Origin: Candidatus Lambdaproteobacteria bacterium
GTDB lineage: Bacteria > SAR324 > JACQKK01
Direction of reading: 5' to 3'
Assembly (NCBI GenBank): GCA_016204605.1
Contig: JACQKK010000034.1
Span: 1 to 58,454, forward strand
Length of the DNA stretch: 58,454 bases
Below, piece after piece: positions 27,129 through 35,273 of the stretch (position 1 is its first letter; every line of letters starts with the position of its first letter). The notes beneath the pieces are model-generated. The model did no database searches. It saw only the letters and a list, made by a program, of their open reading frames with translations, and was not told the DNA's origin. The translations under genes and the position numbers were made by a program.

Positions 27129-27590
27129 ATGGGCAGCAAACAGAAGGCCGGCCGGCGTGGGGCCGGCGGAAATCAAGCCGGCGGGCGCTCCGGTCGCTGG
27201 CTCACGGGGGCGTTGATCGCCCTCGGCGCGCTGGCGGTCGTGGCGGTGGTCTACTTTTCGACCGCGCGCCCGGCGGGCAGCGGCAAGTCCTTCCGGGTCA
27301 CGGGCGGGGAGACGCGGGCGGTGCTCGCCCCGCACCAGTTCGGCAAGCTGGGGGCATTCATGGGCTACGCGGCGGCGCAGCGCCATCGGGACGTGATGGA
27401 TCACCTGTACTGCTACTGCCAGTGCGACCGTCCGCCCTCCTACCACAAGAGCCTGCTGAGCTGTTTCGTGGACCAGCACGGCGCCAACTGCGACGTTTGC
27501 CAGGAACAGGCCCGGCAGGCGGGCAGAATGGCCGACGAGGGCAAGTCCATCGACGAGATCCGGACCGCCATCGACCGCACCTTCGGCTGA
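27129..27590 (+). CDS. PCYCGC-motif-type membrane-anchored protein
   Basis: About 153 residues with one membrane helix (ALIALGALAVVAVVYF), then a domain carrying CYCQC in place of the usual PCYCGC, followed by YHKSLLSCF and CDVCQEQA. This pattern of six or so cysteines matches the PCYCGC-motif family of unknown function (Pfam-type domain), which may bind a metal or heme in the periplasm. The ATG at 27129 has GAGGAG upstream; an ATG two codons earlier is possible. It is the last gene of the cytochrome locus, 115 bases after the heptaheme gene. A role in assembly or metal delivery to the complex is guesswork. Confidence 0.78.
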   Translation: MGSKQKAGRRGAGGNQAGGRSGRWLTGALIALGALAVVAVVYFSTARPAGSGKSFRVTGGETRAVLAPHQFGKLGAFMGYAAAQRHRDVMDHLYCYCQCDRPPSYHKSLLSCFVDQHGANCDVCQEQARQAGRMADEGKSIDEIRTAIDRTFG

Positions 27591-27614
27591 CGGGCGCCGG
27601 GGTCGCCCCGGCTC

Positions 27615-28817
27615 TCAGCCCTGGCGCTCCCGGAACACGGGCAGCAGCAGCCCCACGATGCCGGTCCCGGCGCACGCGACGCCGATGATCGGGAACAGGT
27701 GGTGCGCGGGCAGCCGCTCCAGCACGAGCCCGGTGGCGCCGATCGAGAGCGCGGTCATTCCCGCCACGGCCAGATGGAAGTAGGCGAACACGCGCCCCCG
27801 CATCTCGGGGGCCACCATCCGCTGCAACGCCGTGAGCCGGGAGATGGTGATGGCGGGGATGCCGAGGGAGTGCACCAGCACCGTGAGCAGGGCGCCCTCG
27901 AGACTCTGCACCCACAGCAGCGGCACATAGGTCAGCCCGTCGTACACCAGCGCCCAGAACAGCACCCGCAGCGGATCGCGCCGGGTGCCGTAGCGCGCGA
28001 GCAGCCAGGTGGCGAGGATCATCCCGCCCGCGTAGGTGCCCTCGATCAGGGCGAAGTCGCTGCCGGTGCCGCCCAGGTGGCGCCGGACATAGGTCGGCAT
28101 CCCCACCATCACCGGGCCCATCAGCAGGAAGTTGTTCGCCAGCGTCAGCGCCCACAGCCAGAACACCCGCCGCTCGCCCGCCAGGTAGCGCAGCCCGGTC
28201 CCTGCCGCCCGCCAGGGGGAGCCGGCCCCCGGCCCCGCCGCGCCGGCGAGGGGCGGCGCCGGCGGCAGCGCCAGCAGCAGTGCCAGCGAGACCGCGAACG
28301 CCGCCGCCACCGCCAGGAACAGCCGCACGGTCGCCATCCACGGCAAGAGCAGCGCCGCCAGGAACGGACCGACCAGCAGGGAGAACTGCCAGGCGCTCTG
28401 CACCAGCGCGTTGGCGGGCAGCAGCTCGGAGGGTCGCGCCAGCCGCGGAATCAGCGCATCGCGCGCGGGATTGAAGAACGCCGAGGCGCTCGTCAGCAGG
28501 AAGGCCAGCGCCGCCAGCGCCGCCAGCGGCAGCGCGCCGGCCAGGGCGAGCCCAGGGATGGCCAGCGCCAGCACGGCGCGGGCCGCATCGGCGCCGAGCA
28601 GCACGGCCCGCAGGTCGCGCCGGTCCACCAGCACGCCCGACCACACGCCCACCACCAGCGCCGGCAGCGTGCCGAGCATCGCCACGAGCCCCGTGAGCGC
28701 GCTCGATTCCGTGCGTTCGAGCAGATACCAGAGCAGGGCGATCTGGAAGATGCTCTCGCCGAGGCGCGAGGCGAGCTCTCCGCCCCAGAGAACGACCAGC
28801 GCGCGGTTGCCGAACAC
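27615..28817 (-). CDS. MFS transporter
   Basis: A 400-residue membrane protein with about twelve helices. The loop between helices 2 and 3 reads GVLVDRRDLRAVL, a typical MFS motif A variant, and SASAFFNPARDALIPRLA marks helix 4-5 of the EntS/DHA3-like subgroup of exporters. The start is GTG with GTGAGG upstream, four bases after the hydrolase stop, so the two are an operon. It converges on the cytochrome locus. Substrate not predictable. Confidence 0.88.
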   Translation of the reverse strand: MFGNRALVVLWGGELASRLGESIFQIALLWYLLERTESSALTGLVAMLGTLPALVVGVWSGVLVDRRDLRAVLLGADAARAVLALAIPGLALAGALPLAALAALAFLLTSASAFFNPARDALIPRLARPSELLPANALVQSAWQFSLLVGPFLAALLLPWMATVRLFLAVAAAFAVSLALLLALPPAPPLAGAAGPGAGSPWRAAGTGLRYLAGERRVFWLWALTLANNFLLMGPVMVGMPTYVRRHLGGTGSDFALIEGTYAGGMILATWLLARYGTRRDPLRVLFWALVYDGLTYVPLLWVQSLEGALLTVLVHSLGIPAITISRLTALQRMVAPEMRGRVFAYFHLAVAGMTALSIGATGLVLERLPAHHLFPIIGVACAGTGIVGLLLPVFRERQG

Positions 28818-28821
28818 GGCC

Positions 28822-29667
28822 TCACCCGGCGCCGAACCGGTCGCGCAGCCAGGCCTCGATCGCGTCGAGGGTCCGCTCCCAGCCGCGGTCGAGCATCAGG
28901 TCGTGGCCGATGCCCCGCGCGAAGAGGTAGTCGGCGCCGTAGTGGTCGGCGATGCGGCGGTCGTGCGGCACCACCGTCCGGTCGTGCTCGGCGCTGACCA
29001 CCAGCATCGGGCAGCCGATCTCCCCGCGGGCGATGGGCAGCCCGTCGCCGAGGCTGTAGGCGTTGAGCACCGCCGGCGACTCGGGCACCAGCCGCTCCAT
29101 CAGCCGCCGGGCCGCCGCGGGCTCCAGTCCGTGGAAGTAGTGGGCGGCCGCCGCATCCGGCGTGAGCAGGTAGGGGCCGTCGCTGGCGATGGGTGCCGAG
29201 CGGAGCGGGGCGAATGCGCCCGGCGGCACCGACGCCAGCAGCACGATCCCCGCCGGGACGGGCGGCGCGGCCATCCCGGTCGCGCGCGGCGATCCCGTGG
29301 CGGCCTGGGCCGCGAAGGCCTGCGCCGCGTAGGCTTGCACGACGATGCCGCCCATGCTGTGGCCCGCCACGATGGCGGGTCGCCCAATGCGCGCCGCCAC
29401 GGCCGCCACATCGGCCACGTAGTCGGTCACGCGCAGGCGGGTGCGGTACGTCTCGTCGTCCACGGCGAACGAGCCGGGGTGGTTGCGCAGCGAGAGCGCC
29501 CAGCACTCCCAGCCCCGCGCCGGCAGCACGTCCAGCCAGTGCTCCCAGCACCAGGCGCCGTGGCCGGCGCCGTGCACCAGCAGCAGCGGCGGCCGCGCAG
29601 GGCCGCTCCCGCCGGGGGAGGCGGGGGCGTGCTCGACGTGCAGCCCTTCAACCTGGAACGACGCCAT
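28822..29667 (-). CDS. Alpha/beta-hydrolase
   Basis: About 281 residues of the alpha/beta-hydrolase fold. The oxyanion strand is LLLVHGAGHGAWCWEHW, the nucleophile elbow GHSMGG (Ser), the acid probably the Asp of SAEHDRTV, and the His that of GIGHDLML. The frame opens 36 codons earlier, but family similarity starts at MASFQVEGL, so I chose the ATG at 29665-29667. It may be an esterase, lactonase or carbon-carbon hydrolase. It is cotranscribed with the following MFS transporter. Confidence 0.88.
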   Translation of the reverse strand: MASFQVEGLHVEHAPASPGGSGPARPPLLLVHGAGHGAWCWEHWLDVLPARGWECWALSLRNHPGSFAVDDETYRTRLRVTDYVADVAAVAARIGRPAIVAGHSMGGIVVQAYAAQAFAAQAATGSPRATGMAAPPVPAGIVLLASVPPGAFAPLRSAPIASDGPYLLTPDAAAAHYFHGLEPAAARRLMERLVPESPAVLNAYSLGDGLPIARGEIGCPMLVVSAEHDRTVVPHDRRIADHYGADYLFARGIGHDLMLDRGWERTLDAIEAWLRDRFGAG

Positions 29668-29811
29668 GGCTGAACCGGTGCAAGGGGGGTTGACCCAGCG
29701 GGCCGGCCGGACGTGCCGGACGCGCGACCCGTCGGGGGCGACGTATTGCCGGAAGCGATTATACACGGATGGCAAATTTGCCGGGTGTGCGTCGGCGCGG
29801 CGTGGCCGGCG

Positions 29812-29904
29812 ACCTCACCCCCCGGCCCCCTCTCCAAAAATTGGAGACGGGAAGGCGTGTGCCCGCGTCCCCACCCCTGCCCCTCCCCACCAAGTGGGGA
29901 GGGG
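29812..29904. repeat. REP-like composite element, copy 1
   Basis: Two palindromes in tandem. The first is CTCTCCAAAAATTGGAGAC preceded by CCTCACCCCCCGGCCCC. After a spacer GGAAGGCGTGTGCCCGCG comes the second, CCCCTCCCCAC-CAA-GTGGGGAGGGG at 29880-29904, an 11-base perfect stem with a 3-base loop. The same order recurs at 30062-30153. Confidence 0.75.
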
Positions 29905-30061
29905 TGCCCGAAGGGCGGGGTGAGGACGCCGGAAGCCGCGCACCACGCGGATTTCAGCCTCGTGCGCTCAAAGAAGTCGGACCCGAACGTAGCAATTCCC
30001 GGGAAACACCGAGGCGTCTTGGCATCGCAGAAGCCACCGACCGTAGCGCGTTAGCTTAACG

Positions 30062-30153
30062 CATATGCCCCCTGGCCCCCTCTCCAGGAATTGGAGAGGG
30101 GGAAGGCGTGTGCCCGCGTCCCCACCCCTGCCCCTCCCCACCAAGTGGGGAGG
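30062..30153. repeat. REP-like composite element, copy 2
   Basis: This copy repeats the architecture of 29812-29904 in the same orientation: CTCTCCAGGAATTGGAGAG, the identical spacer GGAAGGCGTGTGCCCGCG, then CCCCTCCCCACCAAGTGGGG. Spacer identity shows recent duplication or strong constraint. Confidence 0.75.
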
Positions 30154-30193
30154 GTGAATGGCGCTCATCCGCCCTGGGGGCTGATACCGCGCC

Positions 30194-30224
30194 CCCTCCC
30201 TCTCCAATTCTTGGAGAGGGAGGG
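30194..30224. repeat. REP-like palindrome, long stem
   Basis: Positions 30194-30207 and 30211-30224 are perfectly complementary 14-base arms (CCCTCCCTCTCCAA) around the loop TTC. It is the longest perfect stem of this family in the window. Confidence 0.75.
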
Positions 30225-30249
30225 TTGGGGAGGGTGAGGTTCTGCGCCA

Positions 30250-30296
30250 CGACCTCACCCCCTGGCCCCCCGCTCCGGGAATTGGAAAGGGGAATC
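30250..30296. repeat. REP-like element, degenerate copy
   Basis: The family preamble GACCTCACCCCCTGGCCCCC is followed by CGCTCCGGGAATTGGAAAGGGG, in which several stem positions no longer pair. Confidence 0.55.
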
Positions 30297-30331
30297 GCCC
30301 CGTCAGCGGCAGGGGCCGAGCTGGGGCAAGC

Positions 30332-31396
30332 CTACCGGGCGGGAATGGGCTGGGGCACGGCCACGCCGACCGACTGGGCGGCCTTCACGATGCTGTCCCA
30401 GACCGGCTGCTCGATCTCGATGCCCTGGGCCTCAACGATCTCCTGCACGTGGGTCTCGTAGTCACCGGGCACCTGCACGGGCGGGTCACCCGGGCGCACC
30501 TTGCTGGCGCGCAGGTACTCGATGAACGCCTTGACCTCGCGGTCGTAGTAGGCGCGCGTGACGAACGCCAGCGGGTCGATCGCGATCATGAACACGACGT
30601 TGTCGAACTTGCCCCCGGAAACCGTGGCGTTGGTGCCCGAGCCGCTGAGGATGCCGGAGAGGATCTCGTTCATCACGGCCAGCCCGTAGCCCTTGTGGCC
30701 CTGGTTGCCGCCCACGGGCAGCAGCAGCGCCTTGCCGTCGATGAACATCTGCGGGTCGTCGACCGGGTTGCCGGCGCGGTCGATGATCCAGCCAGGCCCG
30801 GCCGGCTTCTTGCGGTCCAGCGCCTGGCGGATCTTGTTCGCCGCGACCACCGACGAGGCGAAGTCGAGCAGCACCGGGTTGGCGCCGGGGAACGGGAAGC
30901 CCGCCGAGATCGGGTTGGTGCCCATCCGGTTGTCGATCCCGCCGAAGGCCGTCTGGGACTTCTCGCCGCTGTGGGAGGAGACGAAGCACAGTCCGATCAG
31001 CCCCTCGGCCGCCGCCATCTCCGGGTATCCCCCCACGCGCCCGATGTGGTTGAGCGCGTGCACGACCACCGCCGCGATCTTCATCTGCCTGGCCTTGGCG
31101 ATGGCGAGCTCCATGGCCCGCGCGGCCCCGAGGTGGCCGAAGGTGTTGCCGGCGTTGAGGATGGCCGTGGTGGGCGTCTCCTTCTCGACCACGATCTTGA
31201 CGTCGGTCAGGATGTCCTTGTCGCGGATGCGTTGCAGGTAGCGCGGAATCTGGCGCACGCCGTGGGAGTCATGGCCGCGCACGTTCGAGAGCACCATCAG
31301 CTTCGCCACCTGCTCCGCGGCATCCCTGGGCAGGCCGGCGGCGTGAAAGACATCGCGGGTCAGCGCCCGCATGGCATCGGCTTTGATCTTCGGCAT
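30332..31396 (-). CDS. Malate/L-lactate dehydrogenase family oxidoreductase (LDH2/MDH2)
   Basis: A 354-residue NAD(P)-dependent enzyme of the LDH2/MDH2/YlbC family, unrelated to classical lactate dehydrogenases. It reduces or oxidises 2-oxo/2-hydroxy acids, including sulfolactate and ureidoglycolate in characterised members. Family marks are NVRGHDSHGVRQIPRY near the N-terminus, with the catalytic His, then GHLGAARAM, MGTNPISAGFP and GNQGHKGYGLAVMNE. A GGAGCGGAG site precedes the ATG. It lies just beyond the SDR gene in a run of minus-strand catabolic genes. Exact substrate unknown. Confidence 0.92.
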   Translation of the reverse strand: MPKIKADAMRALTRDVFHAAGLPRDAAEQVAKLMVLSNVRGHDSHGVRQIPRYLQRIRDKDILTDVKIVVEKETPTTAILNAGNTFGHLGAARAMELAIAKARQMKIAAVVVHALNHIGRVGGYPEMAAAEGLIGLCFVSSHSGEKSQTAFGGIDNRMGTNPISAGFPFPGANPVLLDFASSVVAANKIRQALDRKKPAGPGWIIDRAGNPVDDPQMFIDGKALLLPVGGNQGHKGYGLAVMNEILSGILSGSGTNATVSGGKFDNVVFMIAIDPLAFVTRAYYDREVKAFIEYLRASKVRPGDPPVQVPGDYETHVQEIVEAQGIEIEQPVWDSIVKAAQSVGVAVPQPIPAR

Positions 31397-31566
31397 GTAC
31401 GCTCCGCTCCGTTGAGGGTGAAAGGGTGTATGGGTGGATGAACGTCGTGACGGGTGGCGCCGCAGGGCACATCCCGCTGAGGATCAATGATCCGTGGCCT
31501 GCGAGACAGCCCGCCTTCCCGGCCTCTTCAGGCGCACAGTGGCCCTGGCTGGTTCTGTCGAAGCCA

Positions 31567-32388
31567 TCACGGGGCGGCCTCGGGCTCGGGCAGCAGCAGA
31601 AACGCCTCCTGCAGGCGCGCGAAGCGGCGCTCGATCAGGGCCAGTCCCTCGCGGTGGGTGACGATATACAGGCGCTCCTCCTCGATCCCGCGCACCACCA
31701 GCCGCGCCACCTGCGCGGGCGGCAGCCAGCGCCCCACCAGCTCGGGCTGGCCCTCCGGCGGCGTGCGCCGCTCGGAATCGGCCGGGCGCAGCGCGGCGCT
31801 CGTGGCTACGATTCCCGTCTGCACGCCCATGGGACATAGCACCGATACGCCGATGCCGTAAGGGCGCAAGTCCCTGGCCAGCGTTTCGGAGAGGCCGACC
31901 ACCGCGTACTTGGTGGCGGTGTATACGCCCAGCCCCGCGCTGGCGATGAGCCCGGCCATGCTGCCGCTGTTGACGACGTGGCCGCCTGGCCCGCCGGCGA
32001 TCATGCGCGGGAGGAACGCCGCGAGGCCGTGGATCACCCCCCACAGGTTGACGCCGAGCGCCCAGCGCCAGTCGCCCTCGGTCATGGTCTCGAGCCCGCC
32101 GCCCAGGGAGACGCCCGCGTTGTTGCAGAGCAGGTGCACCGCCCCGAAGCGCCGGTAGGCCGCCGCAGCCAGTGCCTCCACCGGCTCGCGCCGGGAGACG
32201 TCGGTCGGCTGGGCCAGCACCTCCGCGCCGCGCTCGGCGAGGAGGGCGGCCGTCTCCGCCAGCGGCCCGGGGCGCAGGTCGGCCAGCACGAGCGACATCC
32301 CCCGCGCGGCCAGCGCCTCGGCCAGCGCCCGTCCCAGGCCGCCCCCGGCCCCCGTCACCACGGCCACCTTCCCCGCGAAGTCGCGCAT
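31567..32388 (-). CDS. Short-chain dehydrogenase/reductase
   Basis: A 273-residue classical SDR with the cofactor loop TGAGGGLG (residues 12-19), NNAG, a catalytic Ser in NSGSMAG and the YTATK active-site pair. Asp at the end of strand 2 (VLADLR) favours NAD(H). The C-terminus is extended with a long polar helix. It sits in the minus-strand catabolic gene run, next to a low-GC abortive-infection gene that separates it from the enoyl-CoA hydratase. Substrate unknown. Confidence 0.92.
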   Translation of the reverse strand: MRDFAGKVAVVTGAGGGLGRALAEALAARGMSLVLADLRPGPLAETAALLAERGAEVLAQPTDVSRREPVEALAAAAYRRFGAVHLLCNNAGVSLGGGLETMTEGDWRWALGVNLWGVIHGLAAFLPRMIAGGPGGHVVNSGSMAGLIASAGLGVYTATKYAVVGLSETLARDLRPYGIGVSVLCPMGVQTGIVATSAALRPADSERRTPPEGQPELVGRWLPPAQVARLVVRGIEEERLYIVTHREGLALIERRFARLQEAFLLLPEPEAAP

Positions 32389-32419
32389 GGCGAACGTACC
32401 TCGTTTCCATTTTCTCGAT

Positions 32420-33277
32420 TCAGCTGACGGTCAGCGAATCCGTCAAACCTTGAAACGCGTGTGGATGATACAATTCCTTGCCTTGTAATTTCATGTAAGT
32501 GATTGTCGTATCTCTGAAGAACGAATATTTCTCAATGAGAGACTTGAGACGATCAGCTTCTCCGCCAGCGAGCCCGTGGTAAAAAATGATCAACAATTCA
32601 TTCAATGAGAGTTGAGATCGCAATATGTCGACATACAGCGTCTTGTCAATTTGATGCGATTCATCTATGAATCTGAGAAGGCCGTACAAACTTCGAAAGT
32701 AGTGATCAATTATTGTTTTACTACCAATAGAATCCTGAACATGAGTTATGCATTCACGAATTGTAAGGGATGGCGCTGATTTCAGACTCTCTATCAGTTG
32801 GCTCAAGAATTCTTTACGGAGATAGGTGAAAACGTCTCGACCAAGATACCGATCATTTTGCTCGAATTCGATCGAAAAACCTCTCGTAACTTCAGCATGA
32901 AGCTGTATTAGATGAAAGAATGTGTCCTCGAATGTCTGCGTTCTGAGCGTCGTATTCTGTAGCTCCATCTGCTGCTTCTGGCCCTTTAATTCTTGCCTTG
33001 TAGCTCGCAATTCCTCGCGTTGCAGTTCAAGGTCTTCACGTTGCAGTAATAGTGCGAAAAACAATGCGGCAAAAGCAAACCCAGAAAAGAGCGCATTCAC
33101 TGCCCCGAACATGTCACCGAAATTTGCCGCTCGGTCTGTCAATCCAAAGAGGTGGTAGGTCAGAGAGCCGGCGCCAATAAACAAGAAAAGAACCATGGCT
33201 AGCAAGAGAAAAAGCAGCCACAATCTTATCTTGCGCGGCGGCAATTCGCTGGAGGATTCGCCGTTATTGGCATTCAT
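32420..33277 (-). CDS. Putative phage abortive-infection membrane protein (putAbiC-type)
   Basis: A 285-residue protein with two membrane helices (about 19-38 and 60-78) separated by FGDMFG, then a coiled coil at about 80-112 rich in LQRE/LQREEL repeats, then FEDTFFHLIQLH (116-127) and an alpha-helical C-terminal half. This order is that of the putAbiC (AbiC-like) family of putative abortive-infection proteins. Base composition is strikingly AT-rich against all neighbours, a sign of horizontal gain. It sits between a catabolic SDR and an enoyl-CoA hydratase, in their direction. A GTG nine codons upstream is an alternative start; the ATG has GGAGAG upstream. The antiviral role is inference from family. 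Confidence 0.8.
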   Translation of the reverse strand: MNANNGESSSELPPRKIRLWLLFLLLAMVLFLFIGAGSLTYHLFGLTDRAANFGDMFGAVNALFSGFAFAALFFALLLQREDLELQREELRATRQELKGQKQQMELQNTTLRTQTFEDTFFHLIQLHAEVTRGFSIEFEQNDRYLGRDVFTYLRKEFLSQLIESLKSAPSLTIRECITHVQDSIGSKTIIDHYFRSLYGLLRFIDESHQIDKTLYVDILRSQLSLNELLIIFYHGLAGGEADRLKSLIEKYSFFRDTTITYMKLQGKELYHPHAFQGLTDSLTVS

Positions 33278-33312
33278 GTATGGATACTCTCCGTCATCGG
33301 TCACGTCCCGCT

Positions 33313-34056
33313 TTACCGCCCCTTGAAGTTGGGCCGGCGCTTCTCGCGCCAGGCGGCGATGCCCTCGATGCGGTCCTCGCTCTTGGAGACCTTTTCCAGG
33401 TCGATGCGGGCGAGGCCGGAGATCTCGGAGGGGCCCTTGGCGAGGATCTGGCCGACGTGTTTCTTGAGGGTGGCGAGCACGATCGGGCCGTTGTTGACCA
33501 TCTTCACGGCATAGTCGCGGGCCGTCTCCATCAGCCGGGCCGGCGGCACCACCTTGTTGACGAACCCCATCTGCTGGGCGCGGGCGGCCGTGAAGTCCTC
33601 GGCCACCAGCAGCATCTCCATGGCGTACTTGTGGGGGATGCGCGCGGCGATCGAGGTGATCAGCCCGCCCGTGACGCCCACCTTGGCCTCAGGATAGCTG
33701 AACATGGCGCTCTCGGCGGCCACGCACAGGTCGCAGAAGGCCACCAGCACGATGCCCCCGCCGATGCACCAGCCGTTGACGGCGGCGATGACGGGCTTGG
33801 TCACCTCGACCCCCACGCCGGGCATCATCTTCCACAGCTCCGGCTGATCCTTGAGGTCGGCCCCGGCCGTGAACGACTTGGGCCCGGCCCCGGTGACGAT
33901 CGCCACCCGGTCGTCGCCCGTCTCGAAGCGGCGAAAGGCTGCGGTCATGCCCTGCTCGACGGCCTTGTTGATGGCGTTCAGCTTCTCGGGCCGGTTCATG
34001 GTGATGACGGCGATCTGGTCGCGCGATTCGTAGGTGACGGCGTCCTTCGAGGTCAC
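33313..34056 (-). CDS. Enoyl-CoA hydratase/isomerase family protein
   Basis: About 247 residues of the crotonase fold. The oxyanion-hole segments are KSFTAGADLKD and NGWCIGGGIVLVAFCDL; SYPEAKVGV follows, with one of the catalytic Glu positions. Start taken as the GTG at 34056, with AGGGAGA upstream; the longer frame adds 20 residues unlike the family. It probably hydrates an enoyl-CoA or acts on a related acyl-CoA in the degradation of an organic acid, along with the adjacent MaoC hydratase, enolase-superfamily enzyme and dehydrogenases. Confidence 0.92.
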   Translation of the reverse strand: MTSKDAVTYESRDQIAVITMNRPEKLNAINKAVEQGMTAAFRRFETGDDRVAIVTGAGPKSFTAGADLKDQPELWKMMPGVGVEVTKPVIAAVNGWCIGGGIVLVAFCDLCVAAESAMFSYPEAKVGVTGGLITSIAARIPHKYAMEMLLVAEDFTAARAQQMGFVNKVVPPARLMETARDYAVKMVNNGPIVLATLKKHVGQILAKGPSEISGLARIDLEKVSKSEDRIEGIAAWREKRRPNFKGR

Positions 34057-34163
34057 GGCGTTCTCCCTGGTGTGGGGTGCGTGGTTCGGATGGGGGCGGC
34101 CGGCGCTCACGCTCATGGGCGTCGGGGCTCACGGGCGACGGGGCGCGCGGGGTACGGTCGGGC

Positions 34164-35273
34164 TCAGCGCAGCCGGTGCTGTTCGACGAGCTGCCAATCC
34201 AGCTCGAGCCCGAAGCCGGGGCCCTGGGGCACGGCGATGATGCCGTCCTTGGGCTGCGGGCGGTTCTTGATCCAGCCGGCCCAGATCGGGTCGCGGGCGG
34301 GGTCGGGGAAGCATTCCACGTAGGTGCCGTGCGGCACGGCGGAGAGCATCTGCAGCGAAATCTGCGGCTCCTCGTGGTGGCCCATCTCCACGCCGTGGAC
34401 GCGGCACAGGCCGGCCACCCGGCGCCACTCGGTGAGGCCGCCCCCCTCGGAGGCGTCGAAGTTGACCACGTCCACGGCCCCCGCGGCGATCAGGCGGCGC
34501 ACGCCATGGCTGGTGATCTCGCTCTGGCCGGCGGTGACCGGGATGGCGGTGGCCCGGCGCACCTCGGCCATGCCGGCCGCGTCGTCGTACCAGTGGCAGG
34601 GCTCCTCGAACCAGCGGATGCGGAGCGGCTCCACCAGCCGCGCGAAGCGGATGGCATCCGGCACGGCCCAGCCGCGGTTGGCGTCGCAGGCGAGGACGAA
34701 GTCGCTGCCCGCACCCTCGCGGCAGGCGGCGACGCGCTCGGCGTCCTGCTCCGGGGTCAGCCCGCCCACCTTGACCTTGCAGCCGGCCATGCCCACGCTC
34801 TTGAGCCAGGCCATCTCGCGGCGCAGGTCGGCGAGGGTCTTGCCGTCCTCGTAGTAGGCGGCGATGGCGATGATGGGCATGCGCTCGCGGTAGCCACCCA
34901 GCAGCTTCGCCACGTTGACCCCGAGCGCCCGCCCGGCGAGGTCCCACAGCGCCGAATCGACGCAGGCCATCGCCTCCAGCACCAGCTTGCGGTCGCGGTT
35001 CCAGTGGGCCGTGGGGAACATCTTCTCCCAGATGCGCTCGATGGCGAACAGCTCCTCGCCCACCACCAGCGGCGCCAGCTCCTGCTCGACGATGCGCGCG
35101 ATCTCGCGCCCGTGCGCCCGGTTGTCGCCGTTGTACACGGCGCTTTCGAGCCCGCTCTCCGTGCGCATGCGCGTGAACACGGCGCAGCGACTCGAGACCA
35201 AGTACTTGCTGCCGCCGAAGGTGCGCGCCAGCGGGATTTCGACCGGGATCGCTTCGATGCTCTGGATGCGCAT
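34164..35273 (-). CDS. Enolase-superfamily enzyme (mandelate racemase / muconate lactonizing type)
   Basis: A 369-residue enzyme with the capping domain and TIM barrel of the mandelate-racemase subgroup. Candidate catalytic residues are visible: K166 and K168 (CKVKVG), metal ligands D197 (ACDANRGW), E223/E224 (WFEEP) and E252 (GQSEIT), and H299/H300 (EMGHHEE). The KxK and His on opposite faces fit abstraction of a proton next to a carboxylate, as in sugar-acid dehydratases or racemases. Substrate not determinable. It is part of the same minus-strand catabolic cluster. Confidence 0.9.
   Translation of the reverse strand: MRIQSIEAIPVEIPLARTFGGSKYLVSSRCAVFTRMRTESGLESAVYNGDNRAHGREIARIVEQELAPLVVGEELFAIERIWEKMFPTAHWNRDRKLVLEAMACVDSALWDLAGRALGVNVAKLLGGYRERMPIIAIAAYYEDGKTLADLRREMAWLKSVGMAGCKVKVGGLTPEQDAERVAACREGAGSDFVLACDANRGWAVPDAIRFARLVEPLRIRWFEEPCHWYDDAAGMAEVRRATAIPVTAGQSEITSHGVRRLIAAGAVDVVNFDASEGGGLTEWRRVAGLCRVHGVEMGHHEEPQISLQMLSAVPHGTYVECFPDPARDPIWAGWIKNRPQPKDGIIAVPQGPGFGLELDWQLVEQHRLR

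Larger units (their letters stand above)
29668..30331. other. Repeat-rich intergenic region
   Basis: About 660 bases between two minus-strand genes. No coding sequence is credible. At least four REP-like palindromes are clustered here, listed separately. The remaining sequence, about 29905-30061, shows nothing I can name. Confidence 0.6.

Noticed and set aside
20039-27590. Cytochrome nitrite reductase (Nrf) or alternative complex III
   Set aside because: NrfA's CxxCK heme and catalytic set are absent, and the ActB-type Mo/Fe-S fusion, second NrfD-like subunit and ActDEF subunits of alternative complex III are not present.
29812-30296. CRISPR array
   Set aside because: The repeats are palindromic, of unequal length and unequal spacing, and no cas gene is near.
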